From NCBI RefSeq assembly GCF_003268675.1, contig NZ_CP029378.1:5208001-5272000 (forward strand): DNA of 64,000 bases, given 5' to 3'. The stretch comes from Streptomyces bacillaris (GTDB taxonomy: Bacteria; Actinomycetota; Actinomycetes; Streptomycetales; Streptomycetaceae). Made by a program: the position numbers and the translations under genes. Of this stretch, positions 33,157 through 40,808 are shown in pieces. Below the pieces are notes generated by a model. The model made no database searches, was not told the DNA's origin, and saw only the letters and a program-made list of their open reading frames with translations. Positions within the stretch are counted from its first letter, which is position 1; each line of letters starts with the position of its first letter.

Positions 33157-33747
33157 ATGCGCAGAAAGATCACCGCCTTACTCCTCGGCCTCGGCGTCGC
33201 CGGGGCCTCCCTGCTGGCCACCTCCGGCAGCGCGCAGAGCCACGGCTACACCGACTCGCCCGTCAGCCGGCAGCAGCTCTGCGGCAACGGGACCGTCCGC
33301 AACTGCGGGCAGATCCAGTGGGAGCCGCCGAGCGTCGAGGGCCCCAAGGGGTTCCCGGCCGCCGGGCCCCGGGACGGGCTGATCTGTGCCGGGGGCAACC
33401 AGCGGTTCGCCGAGCTGGACGACCCGCGCGGCGGGGCCTGGCCCGCCACCGCCGTACAGGCCGGGCAGAGCCACACGTTCCGGTGGCGGATCACCGCGCG
33501 GCACGCCACGACGGACTTCCGGTACTACGTCACCAAGGACGGCTACGACCCGAAGAAGCCGCTCACGCGCGCCGACCTGGAGCCGCAGCCCTTCCTCACC
33601 GTGCCGTTCGGCGGTCGGCTGCCCGACTCGACCGTCAGCCACGCGGGCGTCCTGCCGCAGAAGTCCGGCAAGCACCTGATCCTGGGTGTCTGGACCGTCT
33701 CGAACACCGGCAACGCCTTCTACGCCTGCTCCGACGTCACCTTCTGA
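33157..33747 (+). CDS. Secreted AA10 lytic polysaccharide monooxygenase (chitin-binding)
   Basis: Copper enzyme that cleaves crystalline chitin or cellulose oxidatively, 196 aa. A signal peptide ends at AQS, so the mature protein begins with H29, the N-terminal histidine brace; the second histidine is H116 in ARHATTDFRYYVT. There is no carbohydrate-binding module. Codon 8 is TTA (33178-33180), so translation should need the bldA leucyl-tRNA and be restricted to differentiating cultures. The dre box points to chitin rather than cellulose as target, which is inference. Start ATG 33157 follows CTCAGGAG. Confidence 0.93.
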   Translation: MRRKITALLLGLGVAGASLLATSGSAQSHGYTDSPVSRQQLCGNGTVRNCGQIQWEPPSVEGPKGFPAAGPRDGLICAGGNQRFAELDDPRGGAWPATAVQAGQSHTFRWRITARHATTDFRYYVTKDGYDPKKPLTRADLEPQPFLTVPFGGRLPDSTVSHAGVLPQKSGKHLILGVWTVSNTGNAFYACSDVTF

Positions 33748-33822
33748 TCCGGTGCGCGCCCCGGGCGTCGAGCACCACGTCCGGGCGTGAGGACTCGTAG
33801 GCGGTAGGCGTACGAGCATGAA

Positions 33823-33854
33823 GAAGGGCCCCGGTCCGAAGACCGGGGCCCTTC
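33823..33854. terminator. Bidirectional terminator between the LPMO gene and tRNA-His
   Basis: GAAGGGCCCCGGTC / GACCGGGGCCCTTC, perfect 14-bp stem with a 4-base loop, placed 6 bases past the 3' end of tRNA-His and 76 after the LPMO stop. Confidence 0.9.
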
Positions 33855-33860
33855 CCTCAG

Positions 33861-33934
33861 GGTGAGTAACGGGACTTGAACCCGCGACATCCTGGACCAC
33901 AACCAGGTGCTCTACCAGCTGAGCTATACCCACC
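33861..33934 (-). tRNA. tRNA-His (anticodon GTG)
   Basis: Minus-strand cloverleaf with acceptor GTGGGTA paired to TACTCAC, the histidine-specific extra G(-1) facing C73, anticodon loop TTGTGGT and T-arm CGGGTTCAAGTCCCG. CCA not encoded. Confidence 0.96.
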
Positions 33935-34020
33935 ATGTCGCCCGGTCGTTTCCGACCGGCCGAGAAAAAGTGTACAGGGTCCGGGAGGGTGCTCGCGCCA
34001 CCGTTTCCCGGGGTCGGCCG

Positions 34021-34659
34021 TCAGCCGTCGGTACGGCCTTGACCAGGGGTTTCCTGGGGTGTGGCGGGGACCACATGGCGTGCCGCGATCTCCTTGGCGC
34101 GCTCCGAGTCCGGGCCGGGCTGTGGGACGAAGACCGCCTCCCGGTAGTACCGCAGCTCCGCGATGGATTCACGGATGTCCGCCAGCGCCCGGTGGTTGCC
34201 GCTCTTGTCGGGGCTGTTGAAATACGCCCGCGGGTACCAGCGCCGGGCCAGCTCCTTGATCGAGGAGACATCCACGATCCGGTAGTGGAGGTACCCCTCC
34301 AGCTGCTGCATGTCCCGGGCCAGGAACCCGCGGTCGGTGGAGACCGAGTTCCCGCAGAGCGGGGCCTTGCCCGGCTCCTTCACGTGCTCGCGGACGTACG
34401 CCAGCACCTGCTCCTCGGCGTCCGCCAGGGTGGTGCCCCCGGCCAGCTCGTCGAGGAGACCCGAGGTGGTGTGCATCTGCCGCACCACCTCGGGCATCGT
34501 CTCCAGGGCCGCGTCCGGCGGGCGGATCACGATGTCCACCCCTTCACCGAGCACGTTCAGCTCCGAGTCGGTGACCAGGGCGGCCACCTCGATCAGTGCG
34601 TCGTCGGCCAACGAGAGCCCGGTCATCTCGCAGTCGATCCACACCATGCGGTCGTTCAT
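34021..34659 (-). CDS. orn: Oligoribonuclease
   Basis: DEDDh 3'-5' exoribonuclease of 212 aa that finishes RNA decay by degrading 2-5 nt RNAs, including pGpG from cyclic di-GMP breakdown. The motifs WIDCEMTGL (D, E), GNSVSTDRGFL (D) and NHRALADIRESI (H, D) are all present. It lies 10 bases downstream of adpA on the same strand, the classical adpA-ornA arrangement known from S. griseus and S. coelicolor. The C-terminal 30 residues are an unstructured extension. ATG 34659 (MNDRMVWIDCE) is chosen; the second methionine would also work. Confidence 0.95.
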   Translation of the reverse strand: MNDRMVWIDCEMTGLSLADDALIEVAALVTDSELNVLGEGVDIVIRPPDAALETMPEVVRQMHTTSGLLDELAGGTTLADAEEQVLAYVREHVKEPGKAPLCGNSVSTDRGFLARDMQQLEGYLHYRIVDVSSIKELARRWYPRAYFNSPDKSGNHRALADIRESIAELRYYREAVFVPQPGPDSERAKEIAARHVVPATPQETPGQGRTDG

Positions 34660-34669
34660 GCGCCCCACC

Positions 34670-35890
34670 CTACGGGGCGCTCCGCTGTCCCGGCAGGGCC
34701 GGGCGCCCGGGAACGTACGCGTCGGGGACCGGCAGCGAGTGCTCCGAGGAGCCCGCTGACGCCGCCACGGAGACCGGAGCCGAGGAGCCCATGGGGGCAC
34801 CCCTGCGGCCGGACGGCGAGCCCTGGCTGGGCACGACCGTCTCCAGCACCGTCGCGGCGCTCTCCGCCACCCCCTGCGGACGACGGGCCCGGTAGGCGGC
34901 CCGGTACGCGGCGGGGGAGGAGCCGAGCTGGCGGCGGAAGTGCCCGCGCAGCGCGACGGGTGAACGGAAACCGCAGCGGCCGGCGACCTCGTCGACCGAG
35001 TAGTCGGAGGTCTCCAGCAGCCTCTGTGCCTGAAGCACCCGCTGGGTGATCAGCCACTGGAGCGGTGCGCTCCCCGTGAGCGAGCGGAACCTGCGGTCGA
35101 AGGTCCGCCTGCTCATGTAGGCGCGCGCCGCGAGCGTCTCCACGTCGAACTGCTCGTGCAGATGCTCCAGCGCCCAGGCCACGACCTCGGCGAGCGGGTC
35201 GGAGCCGATCTCTTCAGGTAAAGACCTGTCCAGGTAGCGCTCCTGTCCGCCACTGCGCCGCGGCGGTACGACGAGCCTGCGGGCGAGTGCGCCCGCCGCC
35301 TCGGTGCCGTGGTCGGTGCGGACTATATGGAGGCAGAGATCGATGCCGGCGGCCGTACCGGCGGAGGTCAGCACATCGCCGTCGTCCACGAAGAGTTCGC
35401 GCGGGTCGACGTGCACCGACGGATAGCGCTTGGCCAGCGTCGGTGCGTACATCCAGTGCGTGGTGGCCGGTCGGCCGTCCAGCAGGCCGGCCGCCGCGAG
35501 CACGAAGGCTCCCGTGCACAGGCCGACGATGCGGGCGCCCTCCTCATGGGCGCGCCGCAGCGCGTCCAGTGCCTCGGCGGGCGGCGGCGAGGTGATCGAC
35601 CGCCAGGCGGGCACCACCACGGTGCCTGCTCTGCTGATCGCCTCCAGGCCGTACGGCGTGGTCAGTTCGAGTCCACCCGTCGTGCGCAGCGGTCCGTCCT
35701 CGCCGCCGCAGACCAGCAGGCGGTAGCGGGGAACTCCCGCGTCCTGCCGGTCGATTCCGAAAACGGAGAGCGGGATGGAGCTCTCGAAGATAGGGCCGCC
35801 GCTGAAGAGCAGCACGGCAACGACTTCCCGGCGTCGCCGCCCGGTCAGCTTGCGTGCGGCCTCCGTCGCGGTGGCGGAGTCCTGGCTCAT
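34670..35890 (-). CDS. adpA: AdpA, AraC-family master regulator of development
   Basis: 406-aa transcription factor. An N-terminal class I glutamine-amidotransferase/DJ-1-like dimerisation domain (about 20-190, including VGLCTGAFVLAAAG) is joined to an AraC/XylS double helix-turn-helix (about 235-335: FDVETLAARAYMSRRTFDRRF and DYSVDEVAGRCGFRSPVALRGHF). Ser-TTA-Pro within RSLPEE (TTA at 35221-35219) matches the known bldA-dependent codon in adpA. It is co-oriented with orn. The upstream gap of 900 bases is typical for adpA, a heavily regulated gene. Length equals S. griseus AdpA (405). Confidence 0.97.
   Translation of the reverse strand: MSQDSATATEAARKLTGRRRREVVAVLLFSGGPIFESSIPLSVFGIDRQDAGVPRYRLLVCGGEDGPLRTTGGLELTTPYGLEAISRAGTVVVPAWRSITSPPPAEALDALRRAHEEGARIVGLCTGAFVLAAAGLLDGRPATTHWMYAPTLAKRYPSVHVDPRELFVDDGDVLTSAGTAAGIDLCLHIVRTDHGTEAAGALARRLVVPPRRSGGQERYLDRSLPEEIGSDPLAEVVAWALEHLHEQFDVETLAARAYMSRRTFDRRFRSLTGSAPLQWLITQRVLQAQRLLETSDYSVDEVAGRCGFRSPVALRGHFRRQLGSSPAAYRAAYRARRPQGVAESAATVLETVVPSQGSPSGRRGAPMGSSAPVSVAASAGSSEHSLPVPDAYVPGRPALPGQRSAP
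35219..35221 (-). promoter_or_regulatory. TTA codon in adpA (bldA control)
   Basis: Reads TTA (Leu) in the linker between the two AdpA domains. In Streptomyces the tRNA for UUA, bldA, matures late, so this codon times AdpA synthesis. Position in the linker agrees with what is known of adpA. Confidence 0.9.
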
Positions 35891-36793
35891 GACGCTAAGC
35901 CCCCCTCGGTGTTCGCGTCTCCCTGGTCCCTACGGGCCTGCCGCTCCTGCACGTTTCCCCTCGGTTTCGCACGTTTCCCCAGTCCCCGATTTTCAAGATC
36001 GAATCTACTGCGTCGCGTGGTCCCGCCGTGACACCTTCCCCCACCGGCGCTATGTCGATAAGGAAACGTGGCGTGAAGCGTTCGATCACGAAGCGTTCCA
36101 CCCGTGAAGCGCACAGGGAAGTGCCCTTCGCGAAGGTGGCCCGTCCGCGTCGGGTGAAAGCGTACCGCGCGGTCTCTTCCTGCCTGGTGGGCGGTAGGCC
36201 CTCCGGCCATTCTGCGAAGGGTTCAGCCAGGATATGAAGTTGGCTGAAAACAAGCGGTTGCGTGCGCGGGTTCCAGTCACGCCGGGCGCACAACTTCCGC
36301 CTGACGACCGCCCCGGTGCGCTCCCTCGGGCCGGTGAAACGTGGCGCGTTCGGGCCGCCATGACGGAACGGGGTGGGGTGAGGGGGTCCGGCCGGCCCCC
36401 GGGGCGACCGGGGCCGGATTACCGACCGCTGGGTCCGTGGCCGCCGGGCGCCGGGGGTGCGGGGCCGGGGAAGGGCCCCTTCCGGTACGCGCCGCCCACG
36501 GGGGTCCAAGGCGCCGAGGACGGCCCGGAAAACAGGACGGTCACCCTTCTCCCGCCCCCCGCCGAGGCCCGTGTACGACACATCCGGCATTGCCATACCG
36601 GATCGCCTCGTGCATGCTCCCTCCAGCGTCACGCGGGCTTTTGCGGCGGTCTGGGCAGTGGAGGAGTGACGCCGTACCCTTGGGGGTATGGGGTTGGGAA
36701 GATGCTTCCCGGACAGAGTTCACCGCCCGTAGACGCCCTGATGCACGTCGAAACCGTTCCCTCCTCACGAGGATTCTCTTCGCCGAGACACCG
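35891..36793. other. Long upstream region of adpA and the universal stress gene
   Basis: 903 bases with no convincing gene. Near adpA there are three direct repeats of a GTGAAGCG-type octamer (from 36073, 36088 and 36104). An imperfect 22-base palindrome lies at 36582-36603 (ATCCGG arms). TACCC-TTGG-GGGTA at 36675-36688 is nearer the stress gene. Known adpA promoters are targets of several regulators, so these deserve attention; none is assigned. Confidence 0.55.
36675..36688. promoter_or_regulatory. TACCC-N4-GGGTA inverted repeat before the universal stress gene
   Basis: This arrangement resembles CsoR-type copper operators but is shorter than the best-known ones. It is 105 bases before ATG 36794. 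Low certainty. Confidence 0.3.
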
Positions 36794-37315
36794 ATGGCCG
36801 GTCACGAAATCCCTGAACCCGCAGACCGCAAGCAGGTAGCCGACCCCCGGTCGGAGCCGCGGACGGTCGAAGAAGCGCGCCCTGCGTGCGATCCCGCCTT
36901 CCGGCACGGAGTCGTGGTCGGTTTCGACGGCTCCACCTCCAGCGAGCGGGCCCTCGCCTACGCGATCGGCATGGCCGGCAGGTCCGGCTCCGGCCTGATC
37001 ATCGTCCACGTCGCCAACCGGCTCCCGACGACGGTCTGGGCCGGCTGCGAGCCCCCCGTCTTCGTCGACGTCCCCGACCACCGCACCGAGGTCCTCGGCC
37101 TGGAGCTGGCCTGCGCGGACTATCTCTCCGAGGTCCCCTGGGTGCTGGTCGAGCGCGGCGGCGACATCTGCCACGAGCTGGAGGAGGTCGGCCGCGAGTA
37201 CTCGGCCGACGCCATCGTCGTCGGCTCCACCCACGGCATCGTCGGCCGCATCTTCGGCTCGGTCGCGGGCCGCCTCGCCCGCCGCGCCCAGCGCCCGGTC
37301 GTGGTCATCCCCTGA
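36794..37315 (+). CDS. Universal stress protein (UspA family)
   Basis: Cytosolic 173-aa protein with one USP domain after a 35-residue polar N-terminus. VVVGFDGSTSSERALAYA at the start and VVGSTHGIVGRIFGSVAGRLARRAQRPVVVIP with the ATP-binding G-2x-G-9x-G(S/T)-like loop near the end. USP proteins are induced by stress or dormancy. ATG 36794 is preceded by only a weak GAGG about 20 bases away. Convergent with glmS across a strong hairpin. Confidence 0.88.
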   Translation: MAGHEIPEPADRKQVADPRSEPRTVEEARPACDPAFRHGVVVGFDGSTSSERALAYAIGMAGRSGSGLIIVHVANRLPTTVWAGCEPPVFVDVPDHRTEVLGLELACADYLSEVPWVLVERGGDICHELEEVGREYSADAIVVGSTHGIVGRIFGSVAGRLARRAQRPVVVIP

Positions 37316-37447
37316 GGCACCCCTGAGGGCGCCGCCAGGGGAAGAGCACCCTCAACGCCCTCCAGGAGCCCGCCGGAGGGCCCCTGAGCACCCCTGAGGC
37401 CCTGTCAGGAGCCCTTCCCTCACGGCGAGTCCATCCGTTCATGAGCC

Positions 37448-37489
37448 GGGCCCCGCGCCGTCGTCGTCCAGCACGACGGCGCGGGGCCC
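37448..37489. terminator. Bidirectional terminator between the stress gene and glmS
   Basis: GGGCCCCGCGCCGTCGT / ACGACGGCGCGGGGCCC, perfect 17-bp stem with an 8-base loop between convergent genes. Confidence 0.9.
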
Positions 37490-37511
37490 GGTCCCGTTCC
37501 CGTACGGTCTG

Positions 37512-39341
37512 CTACTCGACCGTCACCGACTTCGCCAGGTTCCGCGGCTTGTCGATGTCCCGGCCCATCGCCAGGGCCGTGTGGTACGCGAAGAGCTGGA
37601 GCGGGATGCCCATGAGGATCGGGTCCAGCTCGTTCTCGTTCTTCGGTACGACGATGGTGTGGTCGGCCTTCTCCTGGACCTGGTGCGCCACGGCGAGGAT
37701 GCGGCCGCTGCGCGCCTTGATCTCCTCCATGGCGGCCCGGTTCTTCTCCAGCAGATCGTCGTCCGGCACGATCGCCACGGTCGGCATCGCGGGCTCGATC
37801 AGCGCGAGCGGGCCGTGCTTCAGCTCGGAGGCCGGGTAGGCCTCGGCGTGGATGTACGAGACCTCCTTCAGCTTCAACGAGGCCTCGCGGGCCACCGGGT
37901 AGCCCCGCACCCGGCCGATGAACATCATCGACTTGGCGTCCGCGTACTCCGCCGCCAGCCGCTTGATCTCGTCCTCGTTCGCCAGGATCTCGCTGATCTG
38001 CTCCGGCAGCCGGCGCAGCCCGTCGATGATCCGCTTGCCGTCCGCGACCGAGAGGTCACGGATGCGGCCCAGGTGCAGGGCGAGCAGGGCGAAGGCGACC
38101 ACGGTGTTGGTGAAGCACTTGGTGGAGACCACGCAGACCTCCGGGCCCGCGTGGACGTACGTACCGCCGTCGGCCTCCCGGGCGATGGCGGAACCGACCA
38201 CGTTCACCACGCCCAGCACCCGCGCGCCCTTGCGCTTCAGCTCCTGGACGGCGGCGAGCACGTCGTACGTCTCGCCCGACTGGGAGACCGCCACGTACAG
38301 GGTGTCGGGGTCCACGACCGGGTTGCGGTAGCGGAACTCGGAGGCCGGCTCGGCGTCGGCGGGGATGCGGGCCAGCTCCTCGATGAGCTGGGCGCCGATC
38401 TGGCCCGCGTGGTACGAGGTGCCGCAGCCGAGGATCTTGATCCGGCGCACCCCGCGCGCCTCACGGGCGTCCAGGTTGAGCCCGCCCAGGTGCACGGTGG
38501 AGAACCGGTCGTCGATCCGGCCGCGCAGCACCCGGTCCACGGCGTCGGCCTGCTCGGAGATCTCCTTGTGCATGTACGTGTCGTGGCCGCCCATGTCGTA
38601 CGACTCGGCCTCCCACTCCACCGTGGTCGGCGTCGCCGTCGTGGTCGAGCCCTCCGTCGTGTACGTACGGAAGTCGTCGGCCTTCAGGGTGGCCATCTCG
38701 CCGTCGTCCAGCGTGACGACCTGGCGGGTGTGGGCGACCAGGGCGGCGACGTCCGAGGCGACGAACATCTCCTTCTCGCCGATGCCGAGGACGACCGGCG
38801 AGCCGTTGCGGGCCACCACGATGCGGTCGTTGAAATCGGCGTGCAGCACGGCGATGCCGTACGTGCCCTCGACGTGGCGCAGCGCCTGGCGGACCTTCTC
38901 CTCCAGGGTGTCGGCCTGGGCGCGGGCGATCAGGTGGACCAGCACCTCGGTGTCGGTCTCGGAGAGGAAGACGACGCCGTCGGCGGTCAGCCTGGCGCGC
39001 AGCTCGGAGGCGTTGTCGATGATCCCGTTGTGGACGACGGCGACCTTGTTCTCCGCGTCCAGGTGCGGGTGGGCGTTCTCGTCGCTCGGGGCGCCGTGGG
39101 TGGCCCAGCGGGTGTGCGCGATGCCGGTGGTGCCCGCGAACCGCTTGGGGACCTTGGCCTCCAGCTCACGGACCCGGCCCTTGGCCTTGACCATCTTCAG
39201 CGTGCCCGGCTTGCCCGCCGCGGCCTTGCCGGTGATCACGATGCCCGCGGAGTCGTACCCCCGGTACTCCAGCCGCTGCAGCCCCTCCAGCAGCAGCGGT
39301 GCGACGTCACGCTTCCCGATATATCCGACGATCCCGCACAT
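37512..39341 (-). CDS. glmS: Glucosamine-6-phosphate synthase
   Basis: Makes glucosamine-6-phosphate from fructose-6-phosphate and glutamine, first step to UDP-GlcNAc. 609 aa, the family length. N-terminal glutaminase starts MCGIVGYIG with catalytic Cys2 (mature Cys1), RLEYRGYDSAG and HTRWATHG; two SIS sugar-binding domains follow (CGTSYHAG, SQSGET, KEVSYIHAEAYPASELKHGP) and the C-terminus ends KPRNLAKSVTVE. S. coelicolor has two glmS genes and this position matches the adpA-linked copy. No dre box or glmS ribozyme is seen upstream. Confidence 0.97.
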   Translation of the reverse strand: MCGIVGYIGKRDVAPLLLEGLQRLEYRGYDSAGIVITGKAAAGKPGTLKMVKAKGRVRELEAKVPKRFAGTTGIAHTRWATHGAPSDENAHPHLDAENKVAVVHNGIIDNASELRARLTADGVVFLSETDTEVLVHLIARAQADTLEEKVRQALRHVEGTYGIAVLHADFNDRIVVARNGSPVVLGIGEKEMFVASDVAALVAHTRQVVTLDDGEMATLKADDFRTYTTEGSTTTATPTTVEWEAESYDMGGHDTYMHKEISEQADAVDRVLRGRIDDRFSTVHLGGLNLDAREARGVRRIKILGCGTSYHAGQIGAQLIEELARIPADAEPASEFRYRNPVVDPDTLYVAVSQSGETYDVLAAVQELKRKGARVLGVVNVVGSAIAREADGGTYVHAGPEVCVVSTKCFTNTVVAFALLALHLGRIRDLSVADGKRIIDGLRRLPEQISEILANEDEIKRLAAEYADAKSMMFIGRVRGYPVAREASLKLKEVSYIHAEAYPASELKHGPLALIEPAMPTVAIVPDDDLLEKNRAAMEEIKARSGRILAVAHQVQEKADHTIVVPKNENELDPILMGIPLQLFAYHTALAMGRDIDKPRNLAKSVTVE

Positions 39342-39421
39342 GGATTCTCTGCCCCTCCATCGACGTACACATTCCGTACCTGCCTGCGTCCGGCGCCCCG
39401 CACATGGGCGCCCCGGCCCGC

Positions 39422-39697
39422 TCAGCCGTAGACGATGCGGCGCAGCTGGCGGAGCGAGAGCTCCGGCGGCGCCACGGCGCGGTGCGGCAGCTCGGCCGCG
39501 ATCCGCTCGAAGATCTCCGTGTTGACCAGGCCGCCGGACTGCAGTTCGCGGTGGCGGCGCCGGACGAAGTCGTCGGTGCTCTCGTCGAAGTACGCCAGCA
39601 CGTCGAGGACCACCCGCGCCGCCTCACCGCGCTGGAGCGCGGTGGAGCGGACGAGGTGGTCGATGAGGTCGTCGTGCGACGAGCGGCGTTCAAGCAC
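39422..39697 (-). CDS. Conserved 91-aa hypothetical protein
   Basis: Unrecognised small soluble protein, charged and mainly helical (RSTALQRGEAARVVLDVLAYFDESTDDFVRRRHRELQ). GTG 39697 starts it without a strong ribosome site. It lies 80 bases upstream of glmS in the same direction, and may be transcribed with it. Coding is supported by codon bias and by the lack of a better frame. Confidence 0.7.
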   Translation of the reverse strand: MLERRSSHDDLIDHLVRSTALQRGEAARVVLDVLAYFDESTDDFVRRRHRELQSGGLVNTEIFERIAAELPHRAVAPPELSLRQLRRIVYG

Positions 39698-39794
39698 CCG
39701 TCGATATTGCGTGCCGGGACGCGGTTACGCAAGAAATCTGCCCGATATCGGGCAGGAGGGGTCGGGAAAACAGCGCGAGCGGGTCACACGCCGG

Positions 39795-40685
39795 TCACAT
39801 CCGGCTCAGGATCGCCTGCTTCGCCGTACTGAACTCCTCATCGGTGAGGACCCCGGCCCGGTGCAGCTCGCCCAGCTCCCGCAGCCGTCTCAGCAGCACG
39901 TCGTGGTCGTCGGCGGGCGGGGGGACGGGGGCGGCGGGCGCGGGCGCCTTGGTGAGGGCCGGGGCCCCGGCGGGCGCGTCCACCGCCGTACGGGCCTGCG
40001 GCAGCCGGGCCAGGACCGCCGCCGCGACCAGGACCGCCGTGTACTCCTTCTTGGAGAGCCCCCACAGATCCAGGGAGTACGTGTCGTACTTCGGCGGGGC
40101 CGAGACCGCCCCCTCCACCGGCTCGAACCGCAGGAAGCCGTTCTCCATGCCTATCGAGGGCAGCCAGCGCACCCCCGCGATCCGTGACAGCGGGAAGGAG
40201 ACCGGGCCCCCGGCGGTCTTGGACTCCTCCGCCTTCCAGTTCCAGGTCAGCCGCACGGTCTCCCCGTCGAAGGAGGCCGTGCCGTCGCCGCCCCCGCCGG
40301 AGACCGGCAGCGCGGGCCCCGGCAGCAGGAAGCGGTCCACCGGCCCCTCGGGGACCTGCTCGATCAGCAGCGCGTTGCGGACCTCGTCCACGAAGTACTC
40401 CGCCACCCCCGTACGGTCCTTCTCCACCACCAGGACATACGGATCGGAGCCGTCCTTCAGCCGCCCGTCGGCGGCCCGCAGCACCGGGCAGGCGCCCCCG
40501 CGCAGCCGGAGCCGCAGCCGGCCGCCCTTGCGCTCCGGCTCGAACGAGATGCCCGCCAGTGCCCGCACGGGAACGGCCAGCTCACCCAGGGCCAGCCGGA
40601 CCGGATGCGCCTTGCCCCCCGGCACGATGCGTACCGTCTCCCCGTCGAACGTCCACGTTCCGTCGCGCTGGATGATTTCTGCCAT
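39795..40685 (-). CDS. DUF4429 protein with C-terminal SHOCT motif
   Basis: 296-aa cytosolic protein of unknown role. It has two tandem PH-like DUF4429 modules (about 1-115 with FDGETVRIVPGGKAHPV, and 130-225 with FDGETVRLTWNWKAEESKTAGGP), a Pro/Ala linker, and a C-terminal SHOCT helix pair (LLRRLRELGELHRAGVLTDEEFSTAKQAIL) common in actinobacterial proteins for oligomerisation. ATG 40685. Single transcription unit. Confidence 0.85.
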   Translation of the reverse strand: MAEIIQRDGTWTFDGETVRIVPGGKAHPVRLALGELAVPVRALAGISFEPERKGGRLRLRLRGGACPVLRAADGRLKDGSDPYVLVVEKDRTGVAEYFVDEVRNALLIEQVPEGPVDRFLLPGPALPVSGGGGDGTASFDGETVRLTWNWKAEESKTAGGPVSFPLSRIAGVRWLPSIGMENGFLRFEPVEGAVSAPPKYDTYSLDLWGLSKKEYTAVLVAAAVLARLPQARTAVDAPAGAPALTKAPAPAAPVPPPADDHDVLLRRLRELGELHRAGVLTDEEFSTAKQAILSRM

Positions 40686-40760
40686 GCCCGCGATTCTGCC
40701 AGCCGCCTCCGGGGGACGCCCCTGACCAGGACGGCGGCCTGCGCGGAGGTACGGGGGCGA

Positions 40761-40786
40761 GCGCCCGGGGGACCGTCCCCGGGCGC
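40761..40786. terminator. Terminator of the desferrioxamine operon
   Basis: GCGCCCGGGG / CCCCGGGCGC, perfect 10-bp stem with a 6-base loop, 23 bases past the desD stop on the minus strand. Confidence 0.8.
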
Positions 40787-40808
40787 CCACCGGCTCGGTG
40801 CGGACCGC

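Noticed and set aside
35895..36632. 245-aa minus-strand frame upstream of adpA
   Set aside because: No domain or start site; overlaps the known long adpA control region.
37321..37420. Short GCACCCCTGAGG repeats after the universal stress gene
   Set aside because: Too degenerate and short to call an element; probably compositional.
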